Shown: one piece after another, positions 9,562 through 16,508 of the stretch
Position numbering within the stretch: position 1 is the first letter of the stretch
Layout of the letters: each line of letters opens with the position of its first letter
Notes under the pieces: model-generated
Databases searched by the model: none
The model's input: the letters and a program-made list of their open reading frames with translations, nothing else
What the model was told of the DNA's origin: nothing
DNA from: Lentisphaeria bacterium
Lineage (GTDB): Bacteria > Verrucomicrobiota > Lentisphaeria > Victivallales > Victivallaceae
NCBI GenBank assembly: GCA_017450705.1
Contig: JAFSTC010000112.1
Location: 1 to 64,000 of the forward strand
DNA: 64,000 nucleotides
Direction: 5' to 3'
Translations under genes and position numbers: made by a program

Positions 9562-10782
9562 GACCAGCACGCGCCGGGGACTGATCGCCAGAGCAAGTTC
9601 CACGGCCTCCTTTCCCGAAGAGGCCGTCCGGGCTGTGAACCCGAGGTCCCGCGCCATGGCGGCGAGTTCCTCCGGCGTATGGCAGGCCCGTCCCGCTTCC
9701 GCATTGGGGACCATGATGAATCCCTCCGCGATGTCCCGGTAGAGGGGAAGACACCGGGAGGCGTCCTTGTCCTTGAACGCGCCGTAAACGACGGTGAATC
9801 TCTCTTCCGGCAGCAGTTCCCTGACGGACTCCGTCAGCGCCCTGACGCCGTCGGGATTGTGCCCTCCGTCGACGAAAAGACGTTCCTCGATCTTGTCCAG
9901 CCGCGCCGGCCAGCGGACCTCGGCCAGTCCGGCCAGGGCGGCGTCGAAATCAAAGCGGAGTCTGCCCGCGAGATACGTCAGCGTGCTGAAGACGATGCGG
10001 AAATTTTCCCTCTGCATGCGCCCCGGAAGGCTCAGCGTGATGGTCCTGCCGCGCCATGAAAATTTCTGGATGAAGCCGGTTGAATGTTCCGCAACTTCGA
10101 GACAGGGGGGGACCTCTTCGCCCGGCCCCGTCGCGGGGATGCCAAGCTCCGCGGCTCTCCCGAGAATGACTTGTTTTGCTTCCGGGCCCAGTTCTCCGTA
10201 AAACAGCGGGACGTCCGGCTTCAGGATCCCCGCCTTTTCTCCCGCGATCTCCGCGAGGGTGTTTCCCAGGTGGTTCTGATGGTCCAGCGCGATATTGGTG
10301 ATGACCGAAACTTCCGGCGTCACGGCGTTGGTGGCGTCCAGCCGGCCGCCCATGCCCGTCTCCCAGACGACGATATCGCAGTGCGCCTGTTCGAAGATCA
10401 TGGCGGCCAGGACCGTGGCGAACTCGAAATAAGTCGCATCGACATCCCGGTTCAGCGCCGCAAGTTTCTCGGCTGCGGCGTCGAAGGTTTCACGGTCAAC
10501 GGCCCGGCCGTCGATGCGGAACCGCTCCCTGACGTCGATCAGGTGAGGAGATGAATAGAAGCCCGTTTTCAGCCCCGCCTTGCGCAGAGCGCACTCCAGC
10601 ATGGCTCCCGTGGAGCCTTTTCCGTTGGTCCCGGCGATGTGGATAAACTTCAGCCTTTTCTGCGGATCGCCGGCGGCGGAGAAAAGCTTTTTAACGTTGT
10701 CCAGCCCGAGACGGATGCCGAACATGTTGAGACGCGCCATGCAGGCGTCGCCGTCGAAGCGGCGGGGGAGCGGCGTTTTCAT
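9487..10782 (-). CDS. folC: Dihydrofolate synthase / folylpolyglutamate synthase
   Basis: 431-aa Mur-ligase-like ATP-dependent enzyme that adds glutamate to dihydropteroate or tetrahydrofolate. The ATP loop GTNGKGS is at residues 51-57, followed by TGFYSSPHL and ERFRIDG. WETGMGGRLDATN and ALDHQNHLG are characteristic of FolC, as is the C-terminal DGGHNPDGVRALT segment. It starts 4 bases after the stop of the TolB-like gene. Its 3' end overlaps the convergent membrane-protein gene by 75 bases. Confidence 0.95.
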   Translation of the reverse strand: MKTPLPRRFDGDACMARLNMFGIRLGLDNVKKLFSAAGDPQKRLKFIHIAGTNGKGSTGAMLECALRKAGLKTGFYSSPHLIDVRERFRIDGRAVDRETFDAAAEKLAALNRDVDATYFEFATVLAAMIFEQAHCDIVVWETGMGGRLDATNAVTPEVSVITNIALDHQNHLGNTLAEIAGEKAGILKPDVPLFYGELGPEAKQVILGRAAELGIPATGPGEEVPPCLEVAEHSTGFIQKFSWRGRTITLSLPGRMQRENFRIVFSTLTYLAGRLRFDFDAALAGLAEVRWPARLDKIEERLFVDGGHNPDGVRALTESVRELLPEERFTVVYGAFKDKDASRCLPLYRDIAEGFIMVPNAEAGRACHTPEELAAMARDLGFTARTASSGKEAVELALAISPRRVLVSGSLFLAGEILSARGKLEHALDLR

Positions 10783-10786
10783 TTCG

Positions 10787-11989
10787 TCACTGTCTGACAG
10801 GGCACGGCGACCAGACCGGCATGGAAAGCGGGTAGCTGGTGGAGAGGAGCCGCCGGACTTTTCCGGTCCACGTGTCGATCACGCACAGCTCAGACTGCCG
10901 TCCGCTGCTGCGTTTGCAGACGATCTGGCGGTTGTCCGCGGCCCAGGTCGGAGACTCGTAGTTGCCGGGGACCTCCGTGGCCCGGGTGTTTTTGCCAGTC
11001 TTGAGGTCGAGAACGGCGATGGTGTAGCTGCCGTTGATCCGTGTCGCGTAGACGATCTTGTCGTCGGCGGACCAGTCGGGCGTGACGGCGTCCGTCCCGA
11101 GGGCGGGCAGACGCTGCCGGCCCGTGCCGTCGCCGTTGATGATGTAGAGCAGCGGGCGTCCGGATTCGTCACTCACGTAAACGATGCGGCTGCCGTCGGG
11201 ACTCCACGCGGGCGATGCTTCGACCGCGATGCCGCGGGTCAGGCGCCTGGGAATGCGGTTGCCGAAGGTGATGACGTAGAGATCGACCTTGTGATCGGGA
11301 CTGAGGATCACGGCGAGTTTTTTTCCGTCGGGGGAGGGGGCGGCTCCCGTGTTGATGCCCCTGAATCCGCACAGGATCCGGCTCCGGCGGGGCTTGGCGA
11401 TAGTCGTTTCCACCACGTCGATCCCGGCCTTGTTGTATTTCGAGAAGATCACGGAACGGCCCGTTGACGACCAGGCCGGCTCGACGCAGAAGGTGTTGTA
11501 GTTGGTCAGCTGCTCCACGTTCCCGCCGTCGATATCGCAGGCGTACAGATTGCGCACTCCCGGTGCGGTGGCGGCACAGAAAACGATCCTCGAACGGCAG
11601 AACCCTCTGACTTTCAGCGCCTTGAAGCATTTTTCGATGATCGCGTCGGCCGTCTTGGCCGCCAGCACACGGGGAGGCTCCCTGTCGAAGGCGATGTTCC
11701 ACGTTCCCGTCGGGACTCCGCCCAGTTCGATGGTGAGGGTCATCCGGCTCCCGGAGGTGCTTCCTTTGAGGACATAGTCCGCGCGCGGCGTTCCGGTCAG
11801 GTCGAACCAGCCGCAGGCGCCCAAATAGGATCTCAGGGCGTTGACGAATGCGGGAGGTCCGCTGATCTCCCCCGCGTAGAGGGTCGGGTTGTCGCGGACG
11901 GTTTTTATCACCTGCACCGGGGCTCCGGAAAGCGGTGAAACGGAACAAAAGGCAAGGGCCAGCAAGAGGATCGGTAAGAAACGTCGCAT
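10787..11989 (-). CDS. TolB-like periplasmic beta-propeller protein
   Basis: 400-aa protein with a signal peptide (MRRFLPILLLALAFCS, cleavage near SPLSGA), an N-terminal alpha/beta domain, and a C-terminal propeller of PD40/WD40-like blades (SPDGKKLAVIL, AWSPDGSRIVYVSDES, DWSADDKIVYAT, TWAADNRQIVCK). This domain order matches TolB of the Tol-Pal envelope system. No tolA, tolQ, tolR or pal gene is adjacent, so I leave the symbol empty. The ATG at 11989 was chosen because GGAG lies 11 bases upstream and it begins directly with the signal peptide; an upstream ATG at 12046 would add 19 unrelated residues. It lies between the cysteine desulfurase and folC, probably one operon. Confidence 0.82.
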   Translation of the reverse strand: MRRFLPILLLALAFCSVSPLSGAPVQVIKTVRDNPTLYAGEISGPPAFVNALRSYLGACGWFDLTGTPRADYVLKGSTSGSRMTLTIELGGVPTGTWNIAFDREPPRVLAAKTADAIIEKCFKALKVRGFCRSRIVFCAATAPGVRNLYACDIDGGNVEQLTNYNTFCVEPAWSSTGRSVIFSKYNKAGIDVVETTIAKPRRSRILCGFRGINTGAAPSPDGKKLAVILSPDHKVDLYVITFGNRIPRRLTRGIAVEASPAWSPDGSRIVYVSDESGRPLLYIINGDGTGRQRLPALGTDAVTPDWSADDKIVYATRINGSYTIAVLDLKTGKNTRATEVPGNYESPTWAADNRQIVCKRSSGRQSELCVIDTWTGKVRRLLSTSYPLSMPVWSPCPVRQ

Positions 11990-12049
11990 CTGCTCAAATT
12001 CTCCGTACTGTTTTTTTGTGAAAGACTCCGGTATAGAATGTATCATGCC

Positions 12050-13129
12050 TCAGTATTTTTTCAATACCTTTTCCAGAGAAGAAAGAAGATTTTTCACATC
12101 TTCCGTGCTTGTGTCGAACCCGAAGGAGATCCTCAGTCCGGAGAAGGCGTCCCGCGGGCCGTATCCCAGGGCCGTGAGGGCGGGGGAGGGGGTCCTTGTT
12201 TCGGAGGCGCATGCGCTGCCGCTGGCGATGACGACTCCCTCTTCCGACAGCATCCGGACGAGGACCGCGCCCTGATATCCGGGCGCGAGCAAGTGGAGGA
12301 TGAAGGGGGAAGCGTTCTCCCCGGGGATCGTCGGACGCAGACCCAGCACAAGGCATTTTTCGCGCAATTCCCGGTTGAGTTCCGTCGTCCGCCGCAGGCA
12401 GGCGTCCCGGTCGGCCCGCCGTTTTTCCGCCGCCGCCGCGCAGGTGAGGATCGCTGCCGGGATCATCCGGCCCGCGAGATACTGTTCCTTCCGCATCTTT
12501 TCTGCGCGTTCGCAGAACGCCTCGGCGCCTTTCCATCGGGGATCGACCAGCAGGGCTCCGCAGCCGGGGGAACCGAACTTGTTGCCCGAGACGGCGATGA
12601 TGTCCGCGCAGCCGGGCAGGGGCATCTTGCCAGCGGCCTGAACGGCGTCGAGAAACCGCACCGCGCCGGGGACTGCCGGGAAAAGGTCCGCCGGATCCTG
12701 AATGATCCCCGTTTCGCTCTGCACCAGATGAAATGCCGCGATGTCCCAGTTGCCCTCTTCGGGAATGAGCCGCCCGCTTCGTCTGTCGCAGCCGAGGGTG
12801 TGGAAAGCCGGATCCAGCCGCTTCAGCGCGGCTGTGAGCGCCGGATGCTCGAGGCGGCTCGAAACGATTCTGCCGCGGCCGATGCACGTACTGAAAATGT
12901 GAAAGGCTTCCGTCCCGCTGCCGCACCACAGAACGCGATAGTCCGGCGAGTCCGTGAGCGCACGGGAGAGACGGATCTCCGCATCGGCGATCAGCCGCCG
13001 GAGCCGGCGGCCTTCCTTGTGGCCGGCTTCCTGATTGGCGCCGCATTCGACCAGCATGCGGGCAAAGTATTCCGCCGTTTCCCTGTCGGTTTCGGCCGCG
13101 GCGGCATTGTCCAGATAGATCATTTTCAA
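12050..13129 (-). CDS. Atypical cysteine desulfurase-family (class V aminotransferase) protein
   Basis: 359-aa PLP enzyme with the NifS fold: YLDNAAAAE at the N-terminus, GSGTEAFH, LDAVQAAGK, and a C-terminal ASGSACASET segment that keeps the catalytic Cys. The usual PLP-lysine motif SGHK is SGNK here (residues 181-184, K184), followed by FGSPGCGAL rather than LxxPKGxGAL. It may therefore be a specialised desulfurase or a relative acting on another substrate. It has its own promoter and is divergent from the canonical desulfurase at 13307. The TolB-like gene and folC follow. AGGAG lies upstream of the ATG. Confidence 0.8.
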   Translation of the reverse strand: MKMIYLDNAAAAETDRETAEYFARMLVECGANQEAGHKEGRRLRRLIADAEIRLSRALTDSPDYRVLWCGSGTEAFHIFSTCIGRGRIVSSRLEHPALTAALKRLDPAFHTLGCDRRSGRLIPEEGNWDIAAFHLVQSETGIIQDPADLFPAVPGAVRFLDAVQAAGKMPLPGCADIIAVSGNKFGSPGCGALLVDPRWKGAEAFCERAEKMRKEQYLAGRMIPAAILTCAAAAEKRRADRDACLRRTTELNRELREKCLVLGLRPTIPGENASPFILHLLAPGYQGAVLVRMLSEEGVVIASGSACASETRTPSPALTALGYGPRDAFSGLRISFGFDTSTEDVKNLLSSLEKVLKKY

Positions 13130-13153
13130 GGGGCTCCTCGTGTTCTGTGATAA

Positions 13154-13182
13154 AAGATAGCAGTTCCCGGCCGGATAATCAA
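13154..13182 (-). promoter_or_regulatory. Promoter of the atypical desulfurase-tolB-like-folC operon
   Basis: Minus strand TTGATT (13182-13177), 17-base spacer, TATCTT (13159-13154), about 25 bases before the start codon. Confidence 0.55.
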
Positions 13183-13192
13183 CCTCCGCCGT

Positions 13193-13221
13193 TTGACTTT
13201 TTTGTGAAAAGATGGTTTATT
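13193..13221 (+). promoter_or_regulatory. Promoter of the canonical cysteine desulfurase
   Basis: TTGACT (13193-13198), 17-base spacer, TTTATT (13216-13221). It is back-to-back with the minus-strand promoter, only 10 bases between the two -35 boxes. Confidence 0.55.
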
Positions 13222-13306
13222 AATAGAAGAGAGGACCCTGCGGACGCGTCCGGTTCCGGGCGCGCGGGGGCCCGGATTTTTGCTGAGGAGTCTTCAAAAC
13301 AAGAAT

Positions 13307-14497
13307 ATGGATCAGGCTGTCATCTACTTCGACAACAACGCCACGACCAGGGTCGCCCCGGAAGTGCTTGAGGCGATGCTTCCCTTTTTCTGCGACCGCT
13401 ACGGCAACCCCTCCAGTATCCACACCTTCGGCGGCAGCGTCGCCGACGACATCGAAAAGGCCCGGTGCCGCGTCGCCGATCTTTTCGGCGCTTCCTTCCG
13501 CGACAGGGAGGGAACTGCCGCGGAGATCATCTTCACGAGTTGCGGGACCGAAGGGGACAACGCCGCGCTCAACGCCGCTTTCGCCGCGCGTCCCGGACGG
13601 AACAAACTTGTTACCACCGCGGTGGAACACCCCGCGGTCCTCTCCTGCGCCCGGGAGCTGGAGAGGCGCGGACGTGAAGTCGTCATCATCCCCGTCGACG
13701 GACGCGGGAGACTGGACATGGCGGCCCTGAAGGCGGCCGTGGATGAAAATACGGCGATCGTTTCCGTCATGTGGGCCAACAATGAGACGGGGACCATCTT
13801 CCCCGTGAAGGAGGCCGCTGAAATCGCCCACGCCTCCGGGGCGCTCTTTCACACCGATGCCGTTCAGGCGGCGGGAAAGGTCCCGCTGGAGGTCGACGAC
13901 TCCTGTATCGATTTCCTGAGCATCTCAGGGCACAAACTGCATGCGCCCAAGGGGGTCGGGGCTCTCTATGTCAGGCGCGGCGTCCGGTTTTCGCCGTTTC
14001 TTTTCGGCGGACACCAGGAACGCGGCCGCCGGGGCGGGACGGAGAACGTCACCTCCGTCATCGGTCTGGGCAAGGCCTGCGAAATGGCCCTTGCCGGGCT
14101 GGACAGGGAAGCTGCGCGTCTGGCGGCTCTGCGGGACAGTCTCGAGCAAAAGATCCTTGCCTCGATCCCCGGCGTCCATGTGAACGGAGACCTCGACAGC
14201 CGGCTGCCCAATACCAGTTCCGTGAGTTTCGACGGGATCGAGGGCGAGTCCATTCTCATGATGCTCAATATGTACAACATCTGCGCCTCCAGCGGTTCCG
14301 CGTGCACTACGGGCAGTCTCGAACCGTCCCACGTGATGCGGGCCATGGGGATCCCCTACACCTCTGCCCACGGAACGGTGCGCTTCAGCCTCTCGGGATA
14401 CAACACGCAGGAAGAGGTCGACAAAGTCGCCGAGGTCCTGCCGCCGATCATCGCCCGGCTCCGCGAGATCTCCCCCTACTGGAAGGACGGCAAATGA
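13307..14497 (+). CDS. Cysteine desulfurase, NifS/IscS family
   Basis: 396-aa PLP enzyme that takes sulfur from cysteine for Fe-S clusters and tRNA thiolation. YFDNNATTRVAPEV begins the fold; ISGHKLHAPKGVGAL holds the PLP lysine (K210); SSGSACTTGSLEPSHVMRA holds the persulfide Cys (about 334). The short active-site loop places it in group I (NifS/IscS). I chose the ATG at 13307, which begins directly with the conserved fold; GAGGAG lies a rather long 16 bases upstream, and a TTG at 13280 would add nine residues. It overlaps the DUF493 gene by ATGA. No iscU is adjacent; the sulfur acceptor could be MnmA, encoded at 27959. Confidence 0.93.
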   Translation: MDQAVIYFDNNATTRVAPEVLEAMLPFFCDRYGNPSSIHTFGGSVADDIEKARCRVADLFGASFRDREGTAAEIIFTSCGTEGDNAALNAAFAARPGRNKLVTTAVEHPAVLSCARELERRGREVVIIPVDGRGRLDMAALKAAVDENTAIVSVMWANNETGTIFPVKEAAEIAHASGALFHTDAVQAAGKVPLEVDDSCIDFLSISGHKLHAPKGVGALYVRRGVRFSPFLFGGHQERGRRGGTENVTSVIGLGKACEMALAGLDREAARLAALRDSLEQKILASIPGVHVNGDLDSRLPNTSSVSFDGIEGESILMMLNMYNICASSGSACTTGSLEPSHVMRAMGIPYTSAHGTVRFSLSGYNTQEEVDKVAEVLPPIIARLREISPYWKDGK

Positions 14498-14763
14498 CTG
14501 CTCCCGAAAAAGGACGCATCGAATTTCCCTGCCCCTGGGAGATGCGGATCATCGCCTCCGGCGACAGGGCTTCTTTCGTGCGGCGGGACCTGGCCGCGCT
14601 TCTCGAAGAGGACGGGCAGGCGCCCTGGGTCGCCGACGGAGCCGCCTCCGCGGGCGGAAAGTACGTCGCCTTCCGGCTCACGTTCACGGCCCGCGACAGG
14701 GCCCATCTCGAGCGTCTCGGCCGCGCCGTCGCCTCCATTCCCGGGGTAAAGATGCTGATTTAG
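14494..14763 (+). CDS. DUF493 (YbeD-like) small protein
   Basis: 89-aa protein with the DUF493 pattern: an N-terminal IEFPCPWEMRII strand, a helix, then GKYVAFRLTFTARDR and a C-terminal SIPGVKMLI strand, as in E. coli YbeD (ferredoxin-like fold, function unsettled). It starts at 14494 in an ATGA overlap with the cysteine desulfurase stop, so the two are translationally coupled. A weak AT-rich hairpin (about 14766-14793) with a following T-run may end the transcript. Confidence 0.75.
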   Translation: MTAPEKGRIEFPCPWEMRIIASGDRASFVRRDLAALLEEDGQAPWVADGAASAGGKYVAFRLTFTARDRAHLERLGRAVASIPGVKMLI

Positions 14764-14815
14764 CCGAAAAATGCGGAATTTTCGATGTTTTTTCAAAAAA
14801 ATAAGGCATATGGAT

Positions 14816-14844
14816 TTGAAAAAAAGCGCATCGCATGCTATAAT
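14816..14844 (+). promoter_or_regulatory. Strong promoter of the envelope micro-operon
   Basis: TTGAAA (14816-14821), 17-base spacer, perfect TATAAT (14839-14844). It is preceded by A/T-rich tracts that could act as an UP element. Confidence 0.75.
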
Positions 14845-14897
14845 TTACCTGTAAACTTTTGTATACGGGGTGAAAAAATATTTTTCCGGAGTTGACG

Positions 14898-16103
14898 ATG
14901 AAAATAGCGAATATCGTTCTGAGTGTTCTGATCCTTTTGCTTGCGGCTGCCTGTGCCGTGTTTTCCTATTTCCTCTTCGAGAAGCGGAGTCAGTTCGTTT
15001 CCGGCTGGGCCAAGATGGCTCAGGCCATCAATGCCAGCGCCGTCGAACTCGACAAGGACAGCGGCCTCAAGCCGCTGGCCGAGGAGCTTTCCGTTTCGGC
15101 CCTGTCTCACGAAGCCTATTCCTCTCTTGATCAGAAGCTGCCGAAGCTGGCCGAGCGCAGCAAGCAGATCGTCAACGTCCGCAACGACTTGGCCGATGCC
15201 CTGCGGCGTGTCGGTTCGGCCGTCAGCATGAAGGGACTTGCCGACGAGAAATCGATGCGCGGCATCGATACCCATGAGAGCGGGCAGAATGCCGTGGTGA
15301 ACGCCGTGCGGGATACGGTCGCCAAGCGCGACCGCATGTACGGTTACGTTGCCGCTCTTGCCCGCAGCCAGTTCCGTCAGAACATCTCCATCGAAAAGAT
15401 GAAAAATGCCGACCGGAGTGCGCTCAAGCCCTTCGAGGACGGTCTCGTTGCCGTCAACCGCCGCAAAGGTGTTTATGAGAATACCCTCCGGACGATCGGC
15501 AGGACGGTCGGTGTCTCCGGTTTTGACGTTTCCGACAGCGGGTACGGCAAGTCGTCCGAGAAGGTCGCAGCCGGTGTCCGCGATCTTCAGAACCGCATCC
15601 GCCGCACCCAGTCCGAACTGGATCAGGCGAAGCGCACGATCAAGAGTCATGAGCAGACCATCTCCCGCCGTGTCAAGGAGATCGCCATGCAGAAGAATGT
15701 GATCGAAGAGAAAAACCGCCAGATCAGCAGTTACAAGCGTGCGCTGGGCCGTCCCGCCGACGACTCCGGCATCGTCCCCTGGCAGGACGGTTCCAATGAA
15801 GCCCGCAGCCGGCTTGTCGGCAAGGTCATTGAGGTGCACGACAAGTACGGTTACATCGCTATCGATATCGGCAAGGGGTCCACTGTCGTTCAGGAGATCG
15901 GCAACCGCAAACTGGAAGTCAACGCCGGTGTCCGGAAAGGCCAGGATTTCATCGTTGCCCGCGGAGAGCTTGCCGGCAAGTCCGATTTCGTTGCGCGGGT
16001 GGTCATTGACGAGGTCGGCGATTTCTGCTCGACCGCCAACGTCGCCGCCGGATCCCAGCCGATTCAGGTCGGCGATATCGTCTACTGGACTCCCGGGAAA
16101 TAG
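14898..16103 (+). CDS. Membrane-anchored coiled-coil protein with C-terminal beta domain
   Basis: 401-aa protein I do not recognise by name. Residues 5-27 are a transmembrane segment. The middle is helical, with a clear coiled coil around 225-290 (QNRIRRTQSELDQAKR and following). The last ~90 residues look like a small beta-rich domain: VGKVIEVHDKYGYIAIDIG, KGQDFIVARG, IQVGDIVYW, a pattern seen in MreC/FlgT-like C-terminal domains. CCGGAG precedes the ATG at 14898; a TTG six bases upstream is also possible. It is driven by a near-perfect promoter and followed by two tiny envelope genes, then a terminator. A structural or scaffolding role outside the inner membrane is inferred. Confidence 0.7.
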   Translation: MKIANIVLSVLILLLAAACAVFSYFLFEKRSQFVSGWAKMAQAINASAVELDKDSGLKPLAEELSVSALSHEAYSSLDQKLPKLAERSKQIVNVRNDLADALRRVGSAVSMKGLADEKSMRGIDTHESGQNAVVNAVRDTVAKRDRMYGYVAALARSQFRQNISIEKMKNADRSALKPFEDGLVAVNRRKGVYENTLRTIGRTVGVSGFDVSDSGYGKSSEKVAAGVRDLQNRIRRTQSELDQAKRTIKSHEQTISRRVKEIAMQKNVIEEKNRQISSYKRALGRPADDSGIVPWQDGSNEARSRLVGKVIEVHDKYGYIAIDIGKGSTVVQEIGNRKLEVNAGVRKGQDFIVARGELAGKSDFVARVVIDEVGDFCSTANVAAGSQPIQVGDIVYWTPGK

Positions 16104-16121
16104 GTTTTCAGAGGGCGGGTC

Positions 16122-16262
16122 ATGTTCAACTCCAAGTTCTTCACGGTCATAATCGTCGTCACGTTTCTCGCACTGGGGGCCGCCGTGGCTTTCCAGGCGC
16201 TTGAGATGCAGGAGTACAACCTTTGGAACTCGCTTCAGGCGCGTTTCTTCCCGTCCAAATGA
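16122..16262 (+). CDS. 46-aa single-pass membrane peptide
   Basis: Short gene [10 protein letters not shown]... with one hydrophobic helix at about residues 7-26 and a polar tail ending in RFFPSK. The ATG at 16122 has GAGGGCGGG a few bases upstream, and the stop overlaps the next start (ATGA at 16259). Same strand, tight spacing (18 bases after the coiled-coil gene) and overlap with a lipoprotein gene all argue that it is translated. Function unknown; a small partner of the upstream coiled-coil protein is possible. Confidence 0.6.
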   Translation: MFNSKFFTVIIVVTFLALGAAVAFQALEMQEYNLWNSLQARFFPSK

Positions 16263-16411
16263 AGCGGGCGCTTCTGCTGTTCCTTGCGGCGTTTGCCGCG
16301 GGCGTCGCCCTGTGCGGGTGCACCGAACGGGAGCGTGCGGGCTACAGCGCGATACCGCAGAATTCCCCCGGCGCGTGGGAGATGCAGCCCTTCGGCGAGC
16401 TGCGAAATTGA
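16259..16411 (+). CDS. 50-aa putative lipoprotein
   Basis: Short protein with a lysine/arginine start ([15 protein letters not shown]) and a lipobox-like LCGC, so Cys21 would be the lipidated residue (Cys at -2 is atypical). The 29-residue mature part, [16 protein letters not shown]..., ends in [11 protein letters not shown]. It starts in an ATGA overlap with the 46-aa peptide and is followed directly by a strong terminator. The mature part is rich in Pro, Gly and Trp and looks like a peptidoglycan- or partner-binding tail, but this is inference. Confidence 0.6.
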   Translation: MKRALLLFLAAFAAGVALCGCTERERAGYSAIPQNSPGAWEMQPFGELRN

Positions 16412-16416
16412 ACTTT

Positions 16417-16452
16417 GTCCGCGGGCACATGATGTGAACGCGGACTTTTTTT
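16417..16452 (+). terminator. Intrinsic terminator of the envelope micro-operon
   Basis: GTCCGCG (16417-16423) pairs with CGCGGAC (16439-16445), followed by seven T's (16446-16452). Confidence 0.8.
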
Positions 16453-16508
16453 GAGGATGATCCGCGGAACGGCGTTTCTTTTTTTCTGTTTTTCCCGTTG
16501 AGGTTCCC

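Noticed and set aside
14766-14793. Terminator after the DUF493 gene
   Set aside because: CGAAAA/TTTTCG stem is short and AT-only; I mention it in the gene entry but do not list it as a terminator.
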